From an uncultured Roseburia sp. (GTDB lineage Bacteria; Bacillota; Clostridia; Lachnospirales; Lachnospiraceae): 64,000 bases of DNA. Below the pieces are notes generated by a model. It saw only the letters and a list, made by a program, of their open reading frames with translations, was not told the DNA's origin and ran no database searches. How positions within the stretch are numbered: position 1 is the stretch's first letter; each line of letters begins with the position of its first letter. Positions 53,578 through 62,797 of this stretch are shown here, in pieces. The position numbers and the translations under genes are program-made. The stretch lies in assembly GCA_947649645.1 (NCBI GenBank), contig CANSSP010000008.1, positions 62,001-126,000 of the forward strand. Reading direction: 5' to 3'.

Positions 53578-55266
53578 ATGCATATGAAATCAGAAAAAAG
53601 GACACAAAGCATATTTGAACGCATCCGGGACGAAATCGCCAGAACCGGTTTTCTCCCCGAAAGTTTCCGATGTGAAGAAGAAATACCTGACGATGGAAAA
53701 CTTAAGTTTATGCCGGGCGCACTGGAAGGAATCCTGAATCACCACAGTCCCGACGAAAACGACCACGAACAGGATAGCGCCATGGGCATCCCCGCATTTT
53801 TGAGAAATCATCTGACAGAGGATGCCGAAGCGACCGTCCGGCTCTATGAAAAGCAATGGGGCTGCGTTCATATCGCCCCTCTCAGAAACCGTATTCCACT
53901 GTCCATTCTGGAAAAAAAAGAAGAATACGATGCCGGACGACTGGCAGCACTGGCATACGCCTTTCTGACAAGGGCAGTGAAAACGGAGGCCGTCAAAATG
54001 GGACTCGTATTGATGACTCTGTCTGACACGGCAGAAGACGTAACTATAAAAGAGACATTCCGCATACTCGGCTGCTGTGAAGATTTTACAGATTATGTTT
54101 TATGGAATACGGCAGCCTGGCCGGATGAGGAACGGAACCGGCTGTGCTTTGCACTGGCAAAAAAACTGCATGGATGGGGAAAAATCAATGCAGTGGAAGC
54201 TCTTAATGCAAATACAGATGAAATAAAAGAATGGATTCTCTGTGAAGGATGTAAAAACGCAATTTTATACGGGTATCTCGGCCTTATATGCGCCGTTAAA
54301 TGCGATTACAAAACCCGTCTGCAAAAAGGAGCGCTCACAAAATCCGAGCTTTCCGGCGCATACGATATTATGGAAGGACTGCTCGACGAAGGACCATGCA
54401 GCGGCATCTCAGCACTTTCCGACCCGGAGGAAACAATTTACTGGTATCTGTGTGCAAATGAAGGAAAAACTGTGGATACAGCATATCTTAGACAGCTCCT
54501 GTCCATCCGCAGTTTTCTGCGCGGCAGATACCCACAGGGCGACGACACAGCGGGCGCGAACGCCATTTCAGAGTTCCCGGCGTCCGAAGAAGCTATCTGG
54601 CGCAAACGGGCTGATACAAAACTGGCCGGGCTTCTTAACACTTCCGACGCCCGTGAAATTATCATACATGGACTGCGGACAGAGCCGTACGACGCCGTCT
54701 GCGCCGCACGGCAACTGCAGATTGACATTTCGGACGAGCTTCTTGCACTGATGCGGCACGATTTTGAATCCTTCTATCAGTTTGGATACTATTTTCTTCA
54801 GCCCGCAGAGTCCACGCCGCGCACCCGCCGGCTGGCAGGCGACTATATCGCTCTGTGTGAAGCACACCTGAACCACAGCCGGCCCGCGGGACAAACCGAT
54901 CCTGTTCCTGTCCGCAATGACATCGGGCACTGGAACGTCGATATGGCCGTCCAGTACCTTGACCAGTATCCCGGCCTGGGAAAGCAGCTCATACGCGCCT
55001 CCCTGTATTCGCCTCGTGTGCGCTGGCGCAGCGTGGCGGTCAAGGCACTTCTCGGGTGGAAAACTGCTCTGGGAACAAGTCTGGAGGAATCTGCACCGGA
55101 ACTTTTCGCAGATATTCAAAGAGCCGCCGGGCTGGAATGCGATCACAGACTCAAAAAGCGCTTCGCAGAACTCCTCAGACAGCCAGAACAGACCGTTAAG
55201 CACCAGAATCAGATCACAGCAGTTGGAGGTCACAATGAAAAGAAAGAAAATCCGCCGGCCCCGTAA
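53578..55266 (+). CDS. Unknown 562-residue helical protein
   Basis: I cannot name a family. The protein is soluble and predicted to be largely alpha-helical, with helix pairs of HEAT/ARM character (for example LAALAYAFLTRAVKTEAVKMGLVLMT and RASLYSPRVRWRSVAVKALLGW, read in part), and no signal peptide or membrane span. It contains several Cys-rich spots (LGCCEDF, CEGCKN) without a clear metal pattern. The last 30 residues are polar. The start has GGGAG 5 bases upstream. The following tiny gene begins inside its last 32 bases. It diverges from the GGDEF operon. Repeat proteins of this sort often act as scaffolds. Confidence 0.7.
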   Translation: MHMKSEKRTQSIFERIRDEIARTGFLPESFRCEEEIPDDGKLKFMPGALEGILNHHSPDENDHEQDSAMGIPAFLRNHLTEDAEATVRLYEKQWGCVHIAPLRNRIPLSILEKKEEYDAGRLAALAYAFLTRAVKTEAVKMGLVLMTLSDTAEDVTIKETFRILGCCEDFTDYVLWNTAAWPDEERNRLCFALAKKLHGWGKINAVEALNANTDEIKEWILCEGCKNAILYGYLGLICAVKCDYKTRLQKGALTKSELSGAYDIMEGLLDEGPCSGISALSDPEETIYWYLCANEGKTVDTAYLRQLLSIRSFLRGRYPQGDDTAGANAISEFPASEEAIWRKRADTKLAGLLNTSDAREIIIHGLRTEPYDAVCAARQLQIDISDELLALMRHDFESFYQFGYYFLQPAESTPRTRRLAGDYIALCEAHLNHSRPAGQTDPVPVRNDIGHWNVDMAVQYLDQYPGLGKQLIRASLYSPRVRWRSVAVKALLGWKTALGTSLEESAPELFADIQRAAGLECDHRLKKRFAELLRQPEQTVKHQNQITAVGGHNEKKENPPAP

Positions 55267-55375
55267 GATAAAACCAGTCCGAAAAATAAAAACCGTCCGG
55301 ACGCCAAAACCAATTCGATTCCTAAAACCACTGAAAAAACTAAGACCTGCAGGAAGGCTGAAATGCATATTCTGA
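55235..55375 (+). CDS. 46-residue Lys/Arg/Pro-rich peptide
   Basis: A short gene with a nearly ideal ribosome site (GGAGG, 5 bases before the ATG at 55235), starting inside the 3' end of the upstream gene in another frame. The peptide has about 20 Lys/Arg in 46 residues and no acidic residue. It consists largely of a loose repeat K-x-(V/I)-R-x-(I/P) with regularly spaced prolines (RRPRKIKPVRKIKTVRTPK, then PIRFLKPLKKLRP) and ends RLKCIF. It could bind nucleic acid, be a secreted or toxic cationic peptide, or be a translational coupling product. I know no named family that matches. Confidence 0.5.
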   Translation: MKRKKIRRPRKIKPVRKIKTVRTPKPIRFLKPLKKLRPAGRLKCIF

Positions 55376-55514
55376 TCGTATAAGTCGCACCTGTAATCTG
55401 GCAGAAACAGCCTCATCTGCTCACCAGTTCACTCCCCGGCCATTCCAGAAACCGACGGGCAGCAACACCGGCCGCGCGCCATCAGCCCCTGACATACAAT
55501 CGTTAAAATAACAC

Positions 55515-55543
55515 TTGTAATCAGCCTCCCGGCACGATATGAT
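55515..55543 (+). promoter_or_regulatory. Promoter of the ankyrin-DUF2804 pair
   Basis: TTGTAA (55515-55520) and TATGAT (55538-55543) with 17 bases between. The ATG of the ankyrin gene is at 55583. Confidence 0.6.
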
Positions 55544-55582
55544 ATTATAAAAGTAGAACAAAGGGAAAGGAGCTGATGCCGC

Positions 55583-56680
55583 ATGGCGCGAAAAAGAAGA
55601 ACCCTCCCGAAAAACTTCGAGGATCTGATCCGGACAGGGGATATCCCGACAGTCAAAGCTGTTTTTGACCGTTGTTCAGTAGATGCCACAAGTGCAAAAA
55701 CAGGAAAGACGGCGCTCTTTTATCCGGAGCTTGCGGAAGAAGTCGCCGGATGGCTGCTTGAACAGGGGGCTGACTTAAACGCAAGAGACCGCTTTGGCCT
55801 GACTCCGCTGCACGCACAGGCTTCGGCTCCCGCCGGAAAAACCGCTTTCTATATAAAGCATGGGGCCGATCTGAATGCCGCCGACGACCGGAAAATGACT
55901 CCGCTGCACTGTGCCGCCGGCGCCTTCTGTCCTGAAAACGTATCCGTCCTCTTAGTGCATGGGGCCAGAGCTGACATGCGCGAGATTCTGTTTCTCACCA
56001 CGCCGCTGGAATATATGCTATCCGTCTGCCGTGTCAGAAACATTCCGGATGCCGTAAAAATTGCGGTGCGCTTTCTCGAAAACGGAACGCCCATCACCAC
56101 AAGAATGCAGGATGAGGTAAAGCGCATCGGATGGAACTGGCCCGCTGCCCGCAGAGAAATGGACAGGGAAACCCTCCGCAGCACAGACCGGGAATTAAAT
56201 CACCTGTACGCATTATTCGAGGTATCCCTGTCAGCAAAGCCGGATGTCCACGACGGTTACTCTCCGATTACCGTCCCGGCCACGCACTGGAAAATACAGC
56301 ACCGTAAGCTCTGGTCCCTGCTGGTTCCCCGGGCCGGGCATGCAGAGACGATGCAGGGCGAGGCAATCCGCATCTCGGGAAAAATTGCGCGTGAATTTTT
56401 CACTTACCACGGTGTGAACTTCGGCCGGGAACACCAGAATATGCTGCTGGTACTCGCCACATTTTTCCACATGGGAACGCAGCTTCCCCCGGACGCACTC
56501 TCAGAAGCTACTGTACTTGCCGCACAGTTAAACGGCAGATCAGATACCACACAGGCCGAACGGCTGTGTGAACTGACCGTTCAATGGGTTTTGCTCAACC
56601 CTGCGCCAATCATGATGAGCACGGACGATATCACCGGGCATATGCAGAAATGGAGGACACAATGGAAAAAGAACAATTAA
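55583..56680 (+). CDS. Ankyrin repeat protein
   Basis: Protein of 365 residues. Residues ~12-160 contain three to four ankyrin repeats: DLIRTGDIPTVKAVFDRC, then LLEQGADLNARDRFGLTPLHAQA, YIKHGADLNAADDRKMTPLHCAA and LLVHGARADMREILFLTTPLEYML (key words GADLNA, TPLH). The remainder (~170-365) is a helical region of unknown family with a HWKIQHRKLWSLLVPRAG segment. There is no signal peptide. AAAGGAG is 9-11 bases before the ATG. Its last 19 bases overlap the DUF2804 gene, implying coupled translation. Ankyrin repeats bind proteins, so a partner among the neighbours is possible. Confidence 0.8.
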   Translation: MARKRRTLPKNFEDLIRTGDIPTVKAVFDRCSVDATSAKTGKTALFYPELAEEVAGWLLEQGADLNARDRFGLTPLHAQASAPAGKTAFYIKHGADLNAADDRKMTPLHCAAGAFCPENVSVLLVHGARADMREILFLTTPLEYMLSVCRVRNIPDAVKIAVRFLENGTPITTRMQDEVKRIGWNWPAARREMDRETLRSTDRELNHLYALFEVSLSAKPDVHDGYSPITVPATHWKIQHRKLWSLLVPRAGHAETMQGEAIRISGKIAREFFTYHGVNFGREHQNMLLVLATFFHMGTQLPPDALSEATVLAAQLNGRSDTTQAERLCELTVQWVLLNPAPIMMSTDDITGHMQKWRTQWKKNN

Positions 56681-57663
56681 AAATGGGACCTGTACTGGAC
56701 AAAAAAGGGCGCCCGATTCCCGGTTTTTCAAGACACAACACATACGTATACGATCGCCGTGCCATACGCGCAATGCCCTGGCGGATCAAAGAATGGGATT
56801 TCTACCAGATCTCCAACGACAGACTCTGTCTGCAATTCACCATCGGGCACGCATCCTACGCGGGACAGATAAGCCTGATGCTGTTTGATTTTGTCAAAGG
56901 CGAAAAGCTGCTCGATCTCAACAAAATTCTGCCGCTTCCGTTTCATTCCCTGCACATGCCATCCGACACGGAAAAGACCCATGTACTCAAATATGACAGG
57001 GACGGCATATTTATGCGGTTTGAGGCCAGGGGAAACAAACGCAGGCTGACCTGCAGATGGGGCGACGTAGAAACCGTAATCCATCTTATCCGCCGCAATC
57101 CGGATTCGCTCGTCATAAATCTGCCGTTTGACGAATCAAAACATGCATTCTACTTTAACCAGAAGATCAATTGCATGACGGCCGGGGGATATATCCGTTT
57201 CAACGGCAGAAAACAAGACTTTAAAGAAGAATGTTCCTTCGGCCTTCTGGACTGGGGGAGAGGCGTCTGGCCTTTCCACAATGAATGGTATTGGAGCAAC
57301 GGCACAGGATATCTCGACGGAGAGATGTTTGGATTTAACTTAGGATGCGGCTTCGGAAACACCGATACGGCAAGTGAAAATATGCTCTTTTATAAAGGAA
57401 AAAGCCATAAAATCGGAAAAACAGACTTTATCCTGGGCGCAAAATACATGGATCCCTGGCAGATTAAAGACCGGGAAGGAAGGCTGGACCTTACGTTGTC
57501 GCCCCTTTACGACCGGACGACAGCCATAAAGCTCCTATGGGTCGATAACTGCTGCCATCAGATGTTCGGCACATTTTCCGGAACCGCCGTGCTTGACGAC
57601 GGGACAGTACTGCACATAAAAGACATCATATCATTTGCAGAACACGCGGTAAATAACTGGTAA
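56662..57663 (+). CDS. DUF2804 family protein
   Basis: Protein of 333 residues from the ATG at 56662 (GGAGG 5 bases upstream, inside the ankyrin gene). It matches DUF2804: an early KGRPIPGFSRH start, the central LLDWGRGVWPFHNEWYWSNG block near residue 196, and FGFNLGCGFGNTDTASENMLFYKGK-type text after it (key words GFNLGCGFG, SENMLFYKG). The fold is expected to be beta-rich, related to lipocalin-like or carotenoid-synthase-like AttH proteins; the activity is unknown. No signal peptide, so cytosolic. It ends 6 bases before the -35 box of the chemoreceptor promoter. Confidence 0.87.
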   Translation: MEKEQLKMGPVLDKKGRPIPGFSRHNTYVYDRRAIRAMPWRIKEWDFYQISNDRLCLQFTIGHASYAGQISLMLFDFVKGEKLLDLNKILPLPFHSLHMPSDTEKTHVLKYDRDGIFMRFEARGNKRRLTCRWGDVETVIHLIRRNPDSLVINLPFDESKHAFYFNQKINCMTAGGYIRFNGRKQDFKEECSFGLLDWGRGVWPFHNEWYWSNGTGYLDGEMFGFNLGCGFGNTDTASENMLFYKGKSHKIGKTDFILGAKYMDPWQIKDREGRLDLTLSPLYDRTTAIKLLWVDNCCHQMFGTFSGTAVLDDGTVLHIKDIISFAEHAVNNW

Positions 57664-57669
57664 TTTTCA

Positions 57670-57698
57670 TTGATTCCCCAGATCGGCAATGCTATAAT
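57670..57698 (+). promoter_or_regulatory. Promoter of the chemoreceptor gene
   Basis: TTGATT (57670-57675) and a perfect TATAAT (57693-57698) with 17 bases between. The hairpin at 57703-57730 follows directly. Confidence 0.75.
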
Positions 57699-57702
57699 CT
57701 AT

Positions 57703-57730
57703 GTAATCTGCCGATAATCTGACAGATTAC
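57703..57730 (+). promoter_or_regulatory. Hairpin at the 5' end of the chemoreceptor mRNA
   Basis: GTAATCTG (57703-57710) and CAGATTAC (57723-57730) are perfect 8-bp arms around a 12-base loop that contains a further AATCTG copy. It covers the expected transcription start and first ~25 bases. It may be an operator or an mRNA-stabilising stem. Confidence 0.5.
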
Positions 57731-57784
57731 GGCAACACTATGGCTGTATCGACAATCACACACATACCCGAGGGGAATTACATT

Positions 57785-59656
57785 ATGAAAAAAATCTTTA
57801 CCAGAAGGCTCTGCCTGTGCATGGCTCTTGCCCTGTTTTTTAACATTGTCACGGTAGCAATGATTCAGATCATGATATCTGAGCAGGACAAGACAACCGA
57901 CAGCCATGAAAGGCTGGATTCCGTAAAAGAACGGCTCGCAGAAAACGATGAGACAATCGCCATGCTGACCGAAACACTCGGACAGAACAATCTCTCAAAG
58001 ACACGTGCCTTTGCAGATATGATCGCAGCAGACGAGACCATCCTGACAGAGCCCGGAAAACTCAAAGAAACAGAAAAACGCCTTATGGTAAACGAACTTC
58101 ATGTAATCGATGAAAAAGGAATCATCACACACAGCACAATCGAAGCCTACATAGGGTTTGATATGAACAGCGGGGAACAGTCGGCAGCCTTTATGCCGAT
58201 CGCACAGGACCCGTCCCTTGAAATTGTACAACAGCCACAGTTAAACGCCGCAGAAGGCATTATGATGCAGTATATCGGCGTTGCGCGCAAGGACGCCCCC
58301 GGGCTTGTGCAGGTCGGCATCCGGCCCGAGGTACTGGAAAATCTGCTTGTGGGAACACAGATTGCGGCTGTCTTAAAGACAATCGAATTTGGAGAAGACG
58401 GATACGTTTACGCCGCGAACGCTTCCGACGGCACCATCCTGGCATTCCCCGATAACGCCCTGATCGGCGGCGCCGCAAAAGAAGCCGGTATCCCGCAGCA
58501 GGCCGGAAAAGGAACAGCCAGAATCCAGGGAATAAAAGGCAAATATGTCTCACAGGAATATGACGGAATGTTCATCGGCACATTTATGCCGCTGGCAGAA
58601 TACTATCAGGAACAGGTCAGCCAGACTGCCGTTATCGCACTGAGCAGCTTCCTTATCTTTGCCGTACTTCTCCTGTTTATCAACCGGCTTCTGGATCAGA
58701 AAATTGTCCGCGGCATACAAAATATCACCACCTCGGTAAAAAGGATAGCGGACGGCGATTTCGGAATATCCGTCGAGGAAGACGACACGCCCGAGTTTTC
58801 CATGCTCAGCGGCAGCGTCAATAAAATGGTCGAGTCCATCCGCCGCAGCATCGGTGAAAACGAAAAACTGATCTTTAGGCAGAAAGCGGATATGGCAGAC
58901 AACCTGAATTTAATTGAAAACATAAAAACCGTCTGCGCAAATCTGGACGAAGTCTCACGGGAAACCCTGTCTACGGCAGATGCAATCCAGAATGGCACAA
59001 CCGAGCAGGAAGAAGCCGTAAAAAATCTGGGAGAGGTCATGCAAAGCCTGGTGCAGGAGCTCAACAGAAGCGCAGAAGCTTCCCAGAACGCGGCAGCATC
59101 AGCCATGCAGGCTGCCCGGAAAATCGAGACGACCGGACTTAAAATGCGCACACTGGAAGACGCGATTGATAAAATCAGCAATATGTCCGCTGAAATTGAG
59201 GAAATTATCGACGAGATCAATTCCATCGCTCAGCAGACGAATATGCTCTCTCTGAACGCGTCGATCGAAGCGGCCAGAGTCGGTGAATCCGGAAAAGGAT
59301 TTGCCGTCGTTGCCACACAGGTCGGCGATCTGGCAGCCCGAAGTGCCCAGGCGGCAAAACAGACAAGCCAGCTAATTACAAACTCGATCAACGCAGTCGA
59401 GGAAGGCCGTCTGCTCACAAAGAAAACATCGGAAGAATTTTCCACTGTCGTGACAGAAATCATACAGGCCAGCCACAGTGTAAAAGAAATCACCGATATG
59501 GTAAAGCAAAATGTTGCCACGGTTTCACAGGCCGTTGAGGGTCTGGACGTCATTGAAAATGTCGTCGGAAAAAACATAGAAATATCCAAAAACAGTATTA
59601 CCGTTTCGGAACATATGGCCGGAGAAGCCGGAAAGCTTCTCGAACTGGTTGAATAA
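57785..59656 (+). CDS. Methyl-accepting chemotaxis protein
   Basis: Transmembrane receptor of 623 residues from the ATG at 57785 (GAGGGG upstream). A first membrane helix at ~8-30 is followed by an extracellular Cache-like sensor domain (~35-280, with [21 protein letters not shown]) and a second helix at ~285-307 ([18 protein letters not shown]). A HAMP domain follows, then a cytosolic methyl-accepting coiled coil with the conserved hairpin tip [20 protein letters not shown] and the flank [14 protein letters not shown]. It would modulate a CheA kinase. No che or flagellar genes are in the window. The helicase gene follows within 36 bases. Confidence 0.93.
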   Translation: MKKIFTRRLCLCMALALFFNIVTVAMIQIMISEQDKTTDSHERLDSVKERLAENDETIAMLTETLGQNNLSKTRAFADMIAADETILTEPGKLKETEKRLMVNELHVIDEKGIITHSTIEAYIGFDMNSGEQSAAFMPIAQDPSLEIVQQPQLNAAEGIMMQYIGVARKDAPGLVQVGIRPEVLENLLVGTQIAAVLKTIEFGEDGYVYAANASDGTILAFPDNALIGGAAKEAGIPQQAGKGTARIQGIKGKYVSQEYDGMFIGTFMPLAEYYQEQVSQTAVIALSSFLIFAVLLLFINRLLDQKIVRGIQNITTSVKRIADGDFGISVEEDDTPEFSMLSGSVNKMVESIRRSIGENEKLIFRQKADMADNLNLIENIKTVCANLDEVSRETLSTADAIQNGTTEQEEAVKNLGEVMQSLVQELNRSAEASQNAAASAMQAARKIETTGLKMRTLEDAIDKISNMSAEIEEIIDEINSIAQQTNMLSLNASIEAARVGESGKGFAVVATQVGDLAARSAQAAKQTSQLITNSINAVEEGRLLTKKTSEEFSTVVTEIIQASHSVKEITDMVKQNVATVSQAVEGLDVIENVVGKNIEISKNSITVSEHMAGEAGKLLELVE

Positions 59657-59692
59657 TCATCCGCCGGACACTGCTTCCCTGAGAGGTATCCT

Positions 59693-62600
59693 ATGAACAC
59701 CATTCATCGTGACATATTTAAAGCCGTCCATGAAAATAAATGGCTCAGTATTGAATATAAAAATAAAGACGGTGAAGTCACCAGATACTGGATCGGAATC
59801 AGAAAGATCTGTCTGAAAGACCTGTCCATGACGGTAGACGGCCTGCATCTTTCAAAATATGTGACACAGGAGTTAAAAATATTTATCGGTTCTATTCTGA
59901 CATCGGCTGTAATTGATGGTTCCTATTATGAGGTTCCGGCAGCATTAAAAAATGACATCCGGCAGCATCCTCACAGGTACCGGCCTCTGTTTTATAACGT
60001 GGCGAATCTGAAAATATTAAACTATCTGGCCGACTGTAACAGACTGGACTATACTCCCTACAAGACAGAATATTCGCTGATTCAGAAAATAGACAGCGAT
60101 TCTTTCCACAACAGAAGCTGCCGCCTTACACCGGAACAGTTTCAGGAGATCGTCTCAAATTTCCAGATCCAGGCCAGAAACCGGGAGACGGCACGCAAAA
60201 TAAAACAGCTTGCCATCAACGTGATCAGCATCAACACCAGAAACGGTTTATATGTGCTGGCCTACCGCAAGCTGAATCTGGACGTCAGAAATAAGTGCCT
60301 TAAGTCCGACGAAGACATAACCATCTGTACGGAATTTACAATCAACGGAAACCGTCAGAGCATCCGACGGTTTCTGGACGCAGACGATCTTGCCCTCCTT
60401 GCAGACCCTGAACCCCACCTGGAGCAGATCAAAAACCGGATTACACAATCGGCCAGCCAGGTAAACGGGGTGGACGATATGCCTTATCTGATTGCAATCG
60501 GGAGAGACCTTATCCTGGATGTGCAGGGTGAATACGCCGGTATCGTAAAGATGTTTGAAGAAGGCCGCGCTACCGTCCCGCTCAAAGCGTTTTTCGGCGG
60601 ACTCATCAAAGCTCCGGAACGGCGCAAAGACTACCCGATCACGCTCCTGAACAGACAGATCAATCTTGACCAGCTTCTCGCCATCCACAATGCCGTAAAA
60701 TATCCGCTTGCATATATCCAGGGACCACCCGGAACCGGAAAAACCAATACCATTGTCAATACGATCGTGACCGCTTTCTTTAACGAAAAAACGGTCCTTT
60801 TTGCATCTTACAATAATCATCCCATCGACGGCGTATGCAGGAAATTACAACGGATCCCCTATCTGGAAAAAGACTATATCCCCTTCCCCATGATTCGTCT
60901 GGGCGATAATTCCCGCGTTGACGAGGCGCTTGACGAGATTCGGAACCTTTATGAAAAAACACAGAATCTCAAAATTTATGACCGCACACTGGAGCGGAAC
61001 AAGGGAAGCCGGATTGACCGGACAAAAGAGCTGACCGCGCTGTTAAAGCGATATGAAGAAAGGCTTGATCTGATCGAGCGCAAAGAAGCTCTTGACGCGC
61101 TCTGGGAGGAAAACAGCCAGTATCTCAATTTTCAGACTCAGCTGGACGGCGTACAGCGAAAAGAAATGGAACAAAGGCTAAAACAGATCGGTGAAATTAC
61201 TGACGATGAGGCGCTGAAACTTGTGCTTGGCGATGAAGACGCATTTAAGAAATACCTTTATTATATTTCTGCCAGATATATCAAACGTCTCGGCGAACCG
61301 AAAAACGAAGACCTTATGAAAATCGTCTTCCATGAAAACCGCGAGGAACGCGTCCGCTTTTTTAATGACTATCTTTCCAAAGAAGAAAATGTCAAAAAGT
61401 TTCTCCGCATTTTCCCCATTGTAGCAACGACTTCCATCTCTTCCCACAAAATCGGCGAACCGAAACCTTATTTTGACATGACGATCATGGACGAAGCCAG
61501 CCAGGGAAATCTCGCCGTCTCTCTGGTTCCCGTGATCCGTGGAAAAAACCTGATGCTGGTGGGCGATCCTCAGCAGTTAAGCCCCGTCATACTGCTCGAC
61601 CCCAAAGATAACGCCATACTGCGGAAAATGTATGGTGTTCCCGAAGAATACGACTATTTAAAAAATTCCATCTATAAAACCTTCCTCGCATGCGATGCCA
61701 TCAGTGACGAAATTCTTTTAAGCCATCACTACCGCTGCGACAAACGAATTATTGCATTTAACAACAAAAAATATTACAATAACAAGCTGATCATCGACAC
61801 CGGCGAGCGCACACAGACGCCGCTTCGCTTCCTCGACGTCCCCGAAAATACGACGCAATACAAAAATACCGCGCCGTCCGAGGCCGAAGAAATTGCCGCG
61901 TTTGCCAAAGACAACCCCGATAAAAGCATTGGTGTCATCACTCCGTTTGCCAATCAGAAAGAATGTATCAACGAAACATTAAAGCAGAACGGCATTACAA
62001 ATGTGACCTGCGGTACGGTTCACGCATTTCAGGGCGACGAAAAAGATATCGTCCTTTTTTCGCTCGCACTGACAGACAAAACCAGCCCCAAAACCTATGA
62101 ATGGCTGAAAAACAATAAGGAACTGATCAATGTCGCAACTTCCCGTGCAAGAGAACAGCTGATCCTCCTCTCCAGCCGTCGGGAGCTGGAACGTCTCCAC
62201 GGCACAGAATCCGACGATATCTACGAGCTTGCCCAATACGTAGCGACAAAAGGGACATCAGAAATTACGGCCCGCACCACCGAATCGCGCGCTCTCGGGA
62301 TCAGGCCATACAGCAGCGAAACCGAAACCGCATTCCTTGAAAATTTAAACCACGCGCTTGGCAACGTCCTCTACACCGGGCAGAAATGCTCCGTCAGAAG
62401 AGAGGTCAGCGTCTCCCATATCCTCGGCGATAATGACAGCTACCGCGACCTGTTTTACACCGGGTACTTTGATTTCGTCGTTTACCGGCAGGAATATCCC
62501 AGAAAGGAAATACCGCTTCTGGCGATTGAGCTGGATAAAAAAGAGCCGTATGACGGCGATCTTGTAAAAGAACGGGATCGTCAAAAGGCCAGAATCTGTA

Positions 62601-62707
62601 AAAACCACGGCTTTGAACTGATTCAGATTGAAAATTCCTACGCGCGACGGTACAACTATATCAAAGATATTCTGATCCGTTATTTCAAAAGCGTAAAAGG
62701 TTATTAA
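59693..62707 (+). CDS. WYL-like domain, SF1 helicase and DUF2726-like nuclease fusion
   Basis: Protein of 1004 residues. Residues 1-95 look like a WYL ligand-sensing domain (IFKAVHENKWLSIEYKN, TRYWIGIRKI, MTVDGLHL). The SF1B helicase core has Walker A GPPGTGKT at 344-351, Walker B DEAS at 600-603, motif III GDPQQLSP at 624-631 and motif VI VATSRAREQLI near 813-823. A ~130-residue helical insert lies between motifs Ia and II. The C-terminal ~115 residues match the DUF2726 type, with LLAIELDKKEPYDGD near 942-955 resembling the PD-(D/E)XK metal and Lys positions. The first ATG is used; AGAGG lies 5 bases upstream. Similar single-protein helicase-nucleases act in DNA repair or phage defence; the role here is inferred. 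Confidence 0.8.
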   Translation: MNTIHRDIFKAVHENKWLSIEYKNKDGEVTRYWIGIRKICLKDLSMTVDGLHLSKYVTQELKIFIGSILTSAVIDGSYYEVPAALKNDIRQHPHRYRPLFYNVANLKILNYLADCNRLDYTPYKTEYSLIQKIDSDSFHNRSCRLTPEQFQEIVSNFQIQARNRETARKIKQLAINVISINTRNGLYVLAYRKLNLDVRNKCLKSDEDITICTEFTINGNRQSIRRFLDADDLALLADPEPHLEQIKNRITQSASQVNGVDDMPYLIAIGRDLILDVQGEYAGIVKMFEEGRATVPLKAFFGGLIKAPERRKDYPITLLNRQINLDQLLAIHNAVKYPLAYIQGPPGTGKTNTIVNTIVTAFFNEKTVLFASYNNHPIDGVCRKLQRIPYLEKDYIPFPMIRLGDNSRVDEALDEIRNLYEKTQNLKIYDRTLERNKGSRIDRTKELTALLKRYEERLDLIERKEALDALWEENSQYLNFQTQLDGVQRKEMEQRLKQIGEITDDEALKLVLGDEDAFKKYLYYISARYIKRLGEPKNEDLMKIVFHENREERVRFFNDYLSKEENVKKFLRIFPIVATTSISSHKIGEPKPYFDMTIMDEASQGNLAVSLVPVIRGKNLMLVGDPQQLSPVILLDPKDNAILRKMYGVPEEYDYLKNSIYKTFLACDAISDEILLSHHYRCDKRIIAFNNKKYYNNKLIIDTGERTQTPLRFLDVPENTTQYKNTAPSEAEEIAAFAKDNPDKSIGVITPFANQKECINETLKQNGITNVTCGTVHAFQGDEKDIVLFSLALTDKTSPKTYEWLKNNKELINVATSRAREQLILLSSRRELERLHGTESDDIYELAQYVATKGTSEITARTTESRALGIRPYSSETETAFLENLNHALGNVLYTGQKCSVRREVSVSHILGDNDSYRDLFYTGYFDFVVYRQEYPRKEIPLLAIELDKKEPYDGDLVKERDRQKARICKNHGFELIQIENSYARRYNYIKDILIRYFKSVKGY

Positions 62708-62713
62708 ATCCTT

Positions 62714-62740
62714 TTGTATTTTTGTATTCTATGATAGAAT
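62714..62740 (+). promoter_or_regulatory. Possible promoter of the glycogen debranching gene
   Basis: TTGTAT (62714-62719) and TAGAAT (62735-62740) with only 15 bases between. The -10 box overlaps a small palindrome TTCTATGATAGAA. The spacing is poor, so this is tentative. Confidence 0.35.
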
Positions 62741-62797
62741 AAAAAAGCGACATGATCATACAGACAACAAAAGCAAAACAGAAAATGAGGCACTCTT

